A stretch of 37,608 nt of DNA from Nitrosomonas sp. (GTDB lineage: Bacteria > Pseudomonadota > Gammaproteobacteria > Burkholderiales > Nitrosomonadaceae): contig JAJFJK010000134.1 in assembly GCA_021774075.1 (NCBI GenBank), forward strand, positions 1-37,608, in the 5' to 3' direction. This document shows, piece by piece, positions 35,088 to 37,608 of the stretch. Position numbers and translations under genes: made by a program. The notes beneath the pieces are model-generated. The model saw only the letters and a list, made by a program, of their open reading frames with translations, had not been told where the DNA came from and searched no databases. The stretch's first letter is position 1, and every line of letters begins with the position of its first letter.

Positions 35088-35435
35088 ATGAAAACTATTA
35101 CGTTATTTGCAAGCATCTTAATCATGGCTATCTTCTCGTCTAGCGCATTGGCGACATCAAGTCATTTGGATCAAGCAATTCAGCATGCTCAAGCTGCGGT
35201 TAAATCAGACGACGCAGAAACTGTCGCCCAACATGCCAGGATGTCGAAAAATCACGCAAATGCCGCAAAAAGCGACAATGATCGTGCAACCAACCGCACA
35301 CATCTGGATCAGGGCATTGAGTCATTAAATGTTGCTGTTAGCGAAGGGAAGGATGGAAATACTGAAGCCGCCCAGCAAGCTGCGACAGATGCTATACAAC
35401 ATTTTAAGCAAGCTACACTACACACTAACTACTAA
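35088..35435 (+). CDS. smbP: Small metal-binding protein SmbP (periplasmic)
   Basis: The 115-residue precursor has a clear signal peptide (MKTITLFASILIMAIFSSSALA). A helical His-containing mature part follows in short repeated units: HLDQAIQHAQAAVKS, AQHARMSKNHANAAKS, HLDQGIESLNVAVSEG, AATDAIQHFKQATLH. This is the pattern of SmbP of Nitrosomonas europaea, a four-helix periplasmic protein that binds copper and other divalent metals. The His content is lower than I remember for the N. europaea protein, so affinity could differ. I chose the ATG at 35088 because it starts the signal peptide; an in-frame ATG lies 18 bp upstream. The ribosome-binding site is weak. A strong terminator follows at 35465. 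Confidence 0.82.
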   Translation: MKTITLFASILIMAIFSSSALATSSHLDQAIQHAQAAVKSDDAETVAQHARMSKNHANAAKSDNDRATNRTHLDQGIESLNVAVSEGKDGNTEAAQQAATDAIQHFKQATLHTNY

Positions 35436-35464
35436 CCCAAATACCTTTGGTATTGTAAAAAATG

Positions 35465-35488
35465 GTGGACAGGAGTCCACTGTTTTTT
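35465..35488 (+). terminator. Rho-independent terminator of smbP
   Basis: GTGGAC-AGGA-GTCCAC (35465-35480), a 6-bp stem with a 4-nt loop, is followed by TG and a run of six T. It lies 30 bp after the smbP stop. Confidence 0.8.
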
Positions 35489-35669
35489 ATTTTCTATCTC
35501 CTGTGAATTGAAACACGGTGCAATGCCATTTGGATAAATTGACTGGCCATTTCTGGCTGGAATCAGACATTCCAATACTGACAACTTTCAGTTCAGGAAA
35601 ACACGATAACCAAAGAATATTACTCTAAGTCTGAAATCTTCATTCCTTCCCCAACCTAAACCACAGCGT

Positions 35670-35831
35670 GGTAGGGCGGATAAGAGAAGCGCCATCCGCC
35701 AATTTAATAATTGCCATGCTTCCATTAATCTTCCTTCACCAGAACCTGAAATATATAATTTGATCTGGTCGAAAAATAGATATTTATTGAATTTACCATG
35801 CGGTGGATGACGCAAGCTTATCCACCCTACC
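35670..35831. repeat. Palindromic repeat family B, copy 2
   Basis: The left arm GGTAGGGCGGATAAGAGAAG continues into GCCATCCGCC. The right arm inverted reads GGTAGGGTGGATAAGCTTGC and continues into GTCATCCACCGC. These match copy 1 at 364-515 with differences. The 162-bp element lies in the 422-bp gap between smbP and the cold-shock gene; the rest of that gap shows only the smbP terminator. Confidence 0.75.
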
Positions 35832-35857
35832 GCACTGGTGCAATATTCAGGCTAGCG

Positions 35858-36064
35858 TTAGATAGGTGTCACCTTATTTGCGCATGGCCCTTTCTGGCCT
35901 TGCCCAACTTCAAACTCTACTTGCTGACCATCACTGAGCGTTGCATAACCACCGCCAGCTTGGATTTCAGAATGATGGACAAACAAATCCTTGCCACCAT
36001 CATCTGGGGTTATGAAACCAAAACCTTTATCCGCGTTGAACCACTTTACTGTACCTGTACTCAT
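35858..36064 (-). CDS. Cold-shock (CspA-family) protein
   Basis: This 68-residue single-domain RNA/DNA-binding protein starts [23 protein letters not shown]1 (KGFGFI) and RNP2 (LFVHHS) are intact, and the C terminus [10 protein letters not shown] is typical. Such proteins melt RNA secondary structure and are often cold- or growth-phase-regulated. The ATG at 36064 has GTGAGGAAAAG about 6 bp upstream. The longer open frame to 36190 is not needed. A sigma-70-like promoter lies at 36093-36120. It stands alone on the minus strand between a family-B repeat and uspA. Confidence 0.94.
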   Translation of the reverse strand: MSTGTVKWFNADKGFGFITPDDGGKDLFVHHSEIQAGGGYATLSDGQQVEFEVGQGQKGPCANKVTPI

Positions 36065-36092
36065 ATCTAACTTTTCCTCACTAAACGTAAAT

Positions 36093-36120
36093 TGTATAAC
36101 CTTGGGTGATTGCCTGTCCA
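36093..36120 (-). promoter_or_regulatory. Probable sigma-70 promoter of the cold-shock gene
   Basis: On the minus strand TGGACA (36120-36115) and TATACA (36098-36093) are separated by 16 bp, about 29 bp ahead of the start codon. The resulting 5' leader would be short, unlike the long leader of E. coli cspA. Predicted by eye only. Confidence 0.5.
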
Positions 36121-36169
36121 GGTTAACATGATCAGTGCTTAATTTACCACGCTTTTTGTTTCTTGTTAA

Positions 36170-36219
36170 CGCTTCTTGTGAGCGCTGCACCCTAAAATAT
36201 CAAGTTGAAGGAGTACTAA
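36170..36219 (-). mobile_element. Solo end related to palindromic element family D
   Basis: Read on the minus strand from 36219, TTAGTACTCCTTCAACTTGA continues TATTTTAGGGTGCAGCGCTCACAA. This matches the end of the element at 18111-18384 with scattered differences. No matching second end is visible nearby. Its TAG is the stop codon of uspA. Confidence 0.65.
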
Positions 36220-37079
36220 CGCAGCAACATCGTCGGAATCGTGGCTGAGCGTAACAGGTCAGCTGTCTTGCTACCGAACAACAGACTGCGTAGCGGCGAG
36301 TGAGCATAGGCTCCCATGATGAGCATGTCGATATTCTGTTCCCGAACGGTTTTGGCGATAATTCTCTCTGCATCGCCGGGGATCAGCGAAGTGGGCACTT
36401 CAAAATCAGCTGCCTCCAATGTTGTTTTGGCCCATTGAAGCTGCTTGGGGGCTTCTTTGCTTTCTTTTCCAGACATTAGCAAATGGATAGGTAAACCACG
36501 AAACAATTGGCTTGCTGCAACCATCCTCACGCCGCGCCGGGTGACGATGCTGCCATCGAAGGCAATCATAATCCGGCGCGGCTCCTTGAATCCTTCGGTA
36601 ACGGTCAGTATGGGTTTGTGTAAGGCGCGCACAACCCGCTCAATATTGCGCCCCAAGTCTCGCTGCGTCATTTCTGCTGACTCACCGCGCCGACCGAGCA
36701 CGAACAGACGCACGCCTTTTTCTTGCTCGACCAGTGTTTCTTCCAGTGTTCCGTGGCGTTGCCGTATGTCAGGAAATTCAACCCCTGCTTCCTTGGCGCG
36801 TTCGCACAGCCGGTTAAGGAAGATACGTCCTTGCTCGCGTGCCGCCTTGCTACGCGACTCGTCTTCATTGGAGAGCTCGGCCAGCAGTGTTTCTTGGGCA
36901 TCAACACCAATAGCACCACTGTGGTCGCTACTGGTTGAAATTTCGGTATGTCGATCAATAATATGCAGAAATTCCAGTGGAGAATTCATGCGTTGTGCTG
37001 CCCAAGCCGCGTAATCTGCAACGTAATCAGCAAAATGTGATTGATCAACGCAGGCCATTACTTTGTTAACTATTCTCAT
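36216..37079 (-). CDS. Universal stress protein with two tandem UspA domains
   Basis: The 287-residue protein has two Usp folds: residues about 1-155 (KVMACVDQSHFADYVADYAA... LFVLGRRGE) and about 165-287 (RRIMIAFDGS... DMLIMGAYAHSPLRSLLFGSKT). The second half keeps the ATP-binding GAYAHSP...FGS pattern; the first half has a more diverged one. Tandem Usp proteins often accompany SulP anion transporters, and here the gene starts 12 bp after the SulP stop with TAAGGATATAACCAC upstream, so the two form an operon. The stop codon (TAG) coincides with the end of a family-D-like element, so the C terminus may have been fixed by that insertion. Base composition looks richer in G+C than the rest of the window. 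Confidence 0.9.
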   Translation of the reverse strand: MRIVNKVMACVDQSHFADYVADYAAWAAQRMNSPLEFLHIIDRHTEISTSSDHSGAIGVDAQETLLAELSNEDESRSKAAREQGRIFLNRLCERAKEAGVEFPDIRQRHGTLEETLVEQEKGVRLFVLGRRGESAEMTQRDLGRNIERVVRALHKPILTVTEGFKEPRRIMIAFDGSIVTRRGVRMVAASQLFRGLPIHLLMSGKESKEAPKQLQWAKTTLEAADFEVPTSLIPGDAERIIAKTVREQNIDMLIMGAYAHSPLRSLLFGSKTADLLRSATIPTMLLR

Positions 37080-37091
37080 GTGGTTATATCC

Positions 37092-37608
37092 TTAGTGGCC
37101 CATCAGTTTCTCGACAGCATCCGGTTTGTCATGCACGGCAAAATTATCCACCATGGTAGCACTGGCTTCATTAAGGCCGATTACCTCGACCTCAGCACCT
37201 TCACGGCGGAATTTTACGACCACTTTATCAAGCGCGCTCACTGCCGTGACATCCCAAAAATGAGCGCGACTCACGTCGATATGTACTTTCTCAATTACTT
37301 CTTTGAAATCGAAGGAGCCGACGAAGCGGTCTGCAGAAGCAAAGAACACTTGACCGATGACACGGTAAGAACGGACGCGTCCTTCGTCCTCAGACTTCGA
37401 GCCAACGTGTAGAACCATTCCGACTTTATGGGCGAAGAAGAAACCGGAAAGCAGCACGCCGACCAACACGCCTTTGGCGAGATCATGCGTTGCTACGACA
37501 ACAACTACCGTGGCGATCATCACCACATTAGAGCTTCTTGGGTGATCACGCAAATTACGAAACGAGGCCCAATTGAAAGTGCCAATGGACACCATAATCA
37601 TCACGGCG
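37092..37608 (-). CDS. SulP-family anion transporter, C-terminal part (runs off the window)
   Basis: About 172 residues are visible. The last transmembrane segments come first ([20 protein letters not shown] and [19 protein letters not shown]). A cytoplasmic STAS domain follows ([20 protein letters not shown] ... [20 protein letters not shown]). The order and motifs fit the SulP/SLC26 family, whose bacterial members carry bicarbonate or sulfate. The substrate cannot be read from this part, although bicarbonate uptake would suit an autotroph. It is followed after 12 bp by the tandem Usp gene. The open frame continues to the window edge; the true start lies outside. Confidence 0.9.
   Translation of the reverse strand, partial: AVMIMVSIGTFNWASFRNLRDHPRSSNVVMIATVVVVVATHDLAKGVLVGVLLSGFFFAHKVGMVLHVGSKSEDEGRVRSYRVIGQVFFASADRFVGSFDFKEVIEKVHIDVSRAHFWDVTAVSALDKVVVKFRREGAEVEVIGLNEASATMVDNFAVHDKPDAVEKLMGH

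Noticed and set aside
35588-35815. 75-residue open frame on the minus strand after smbP
   Set aside because: It runs across the smbP-distal gap and the left arm of a family-B palindrome, has no ribosome-binding site and no protein-like pattern.
36065-36190. N-terminal extension of the cold-shock protein to 36190
   Set aside because: The internal ATG at 36064 has a good ribosome-binding site and gives the exact family length; the extension covers the promoter and a mobile-element end.
1-37608. CRISPR array, tRNA or rRNA genes, tmRNA
   Set aside because: No regularly spaced short repeats, no cloverleaf-like CCA-ended segment and no rRNA-like stretch was seen. SmpB is present but its RNA partner is not in the window.

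Overview
The window looks like a piece of a betaproteobacterial chromosome, most likely Nitrosomonas or a close relative. The grounds are a SmbP-type small metal-binding protein (a family described from Nitrosomonas europaea), a squalene synthase plus HpnA pair for hopanoids, the PP0621-type zinc-ribbon protein ahead of pilS-pilR, and AT-rich housekeeping genes surrounded by many small palindromic repeats. The genus is an inference; no rRNA is present to confirm it.

Layout. 1-970: the 5' end of an IS110-family element, two copies of a 35-bp repeat, a palindromic repeat and a small unknown gene. 972-8521 (minus strand): hexose-6-phosphate mutarotase, purT, a giant CheB-CheR-PAS-GGDEF-EAL signalling protein and queG. 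8507-15427 (plus): tsaE and amiC, then a four-gene Mce/Mla-type lipid transport operon (STAS-MlaE permease, ATPase, MCE protein, auxiliary lipoprotein), lptM and lysA. 15664-19442: squalene synthase and hpnA, separated by an end-to-end array of three different mobile elements that share CTAG junctions. 19842-23131: the PP0621-family protein, pilS and pilR. 23297-25805: cox15 (minus), smpB (minus), ratA and ratB (plus). 25834-30223: an accessory stretch with a small membrane peptide, a frameshifted secreted protein, an IS630 remnant, a 751-residue secreted protein and a membrane-anchored ricin-type lectin. 30854-34693: alpha/beta-hydrolase, acetoacetate-decarboxylase-like protein and patatin, with family-A repeats before the first gene and inside the cluster. 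35088-37608: smbP, a cold-shock protein, uspA and the C-terminal part of a SulP transporter, the last two visibly richer in G+C.

How the genes work together. Much of the window concerns the cell envelope. AmiC splits the septum, the Mce operon moves lipids between membranes, LptM assists outer-membrane assembly, squalene synthase and HpnA make hopanoids, and the hydrolase/ADC-like/patatin set probably handles lipids. Signalling is represented by the chemotaxis/c-di-GMP fusion and by PilS-PilR (type IV pili).

The most unusual content has two parts. The 751-residue secreted protein appears to join a degenerate PIG-L/LmbE deacetylase-like domain to a possible TIM-barrel glycosidase-like domain, with a lectin gene convergent to it. 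The window also holds a dense set of palindromic elements: five copies of a 143-bp family A, two of family B, single copies of C and E, and one copy plus one solo end of D. The CTAG array sits at the 3' end of the squalene synthase gene, and removing it on paper restores a shorter, plausible C terminus.
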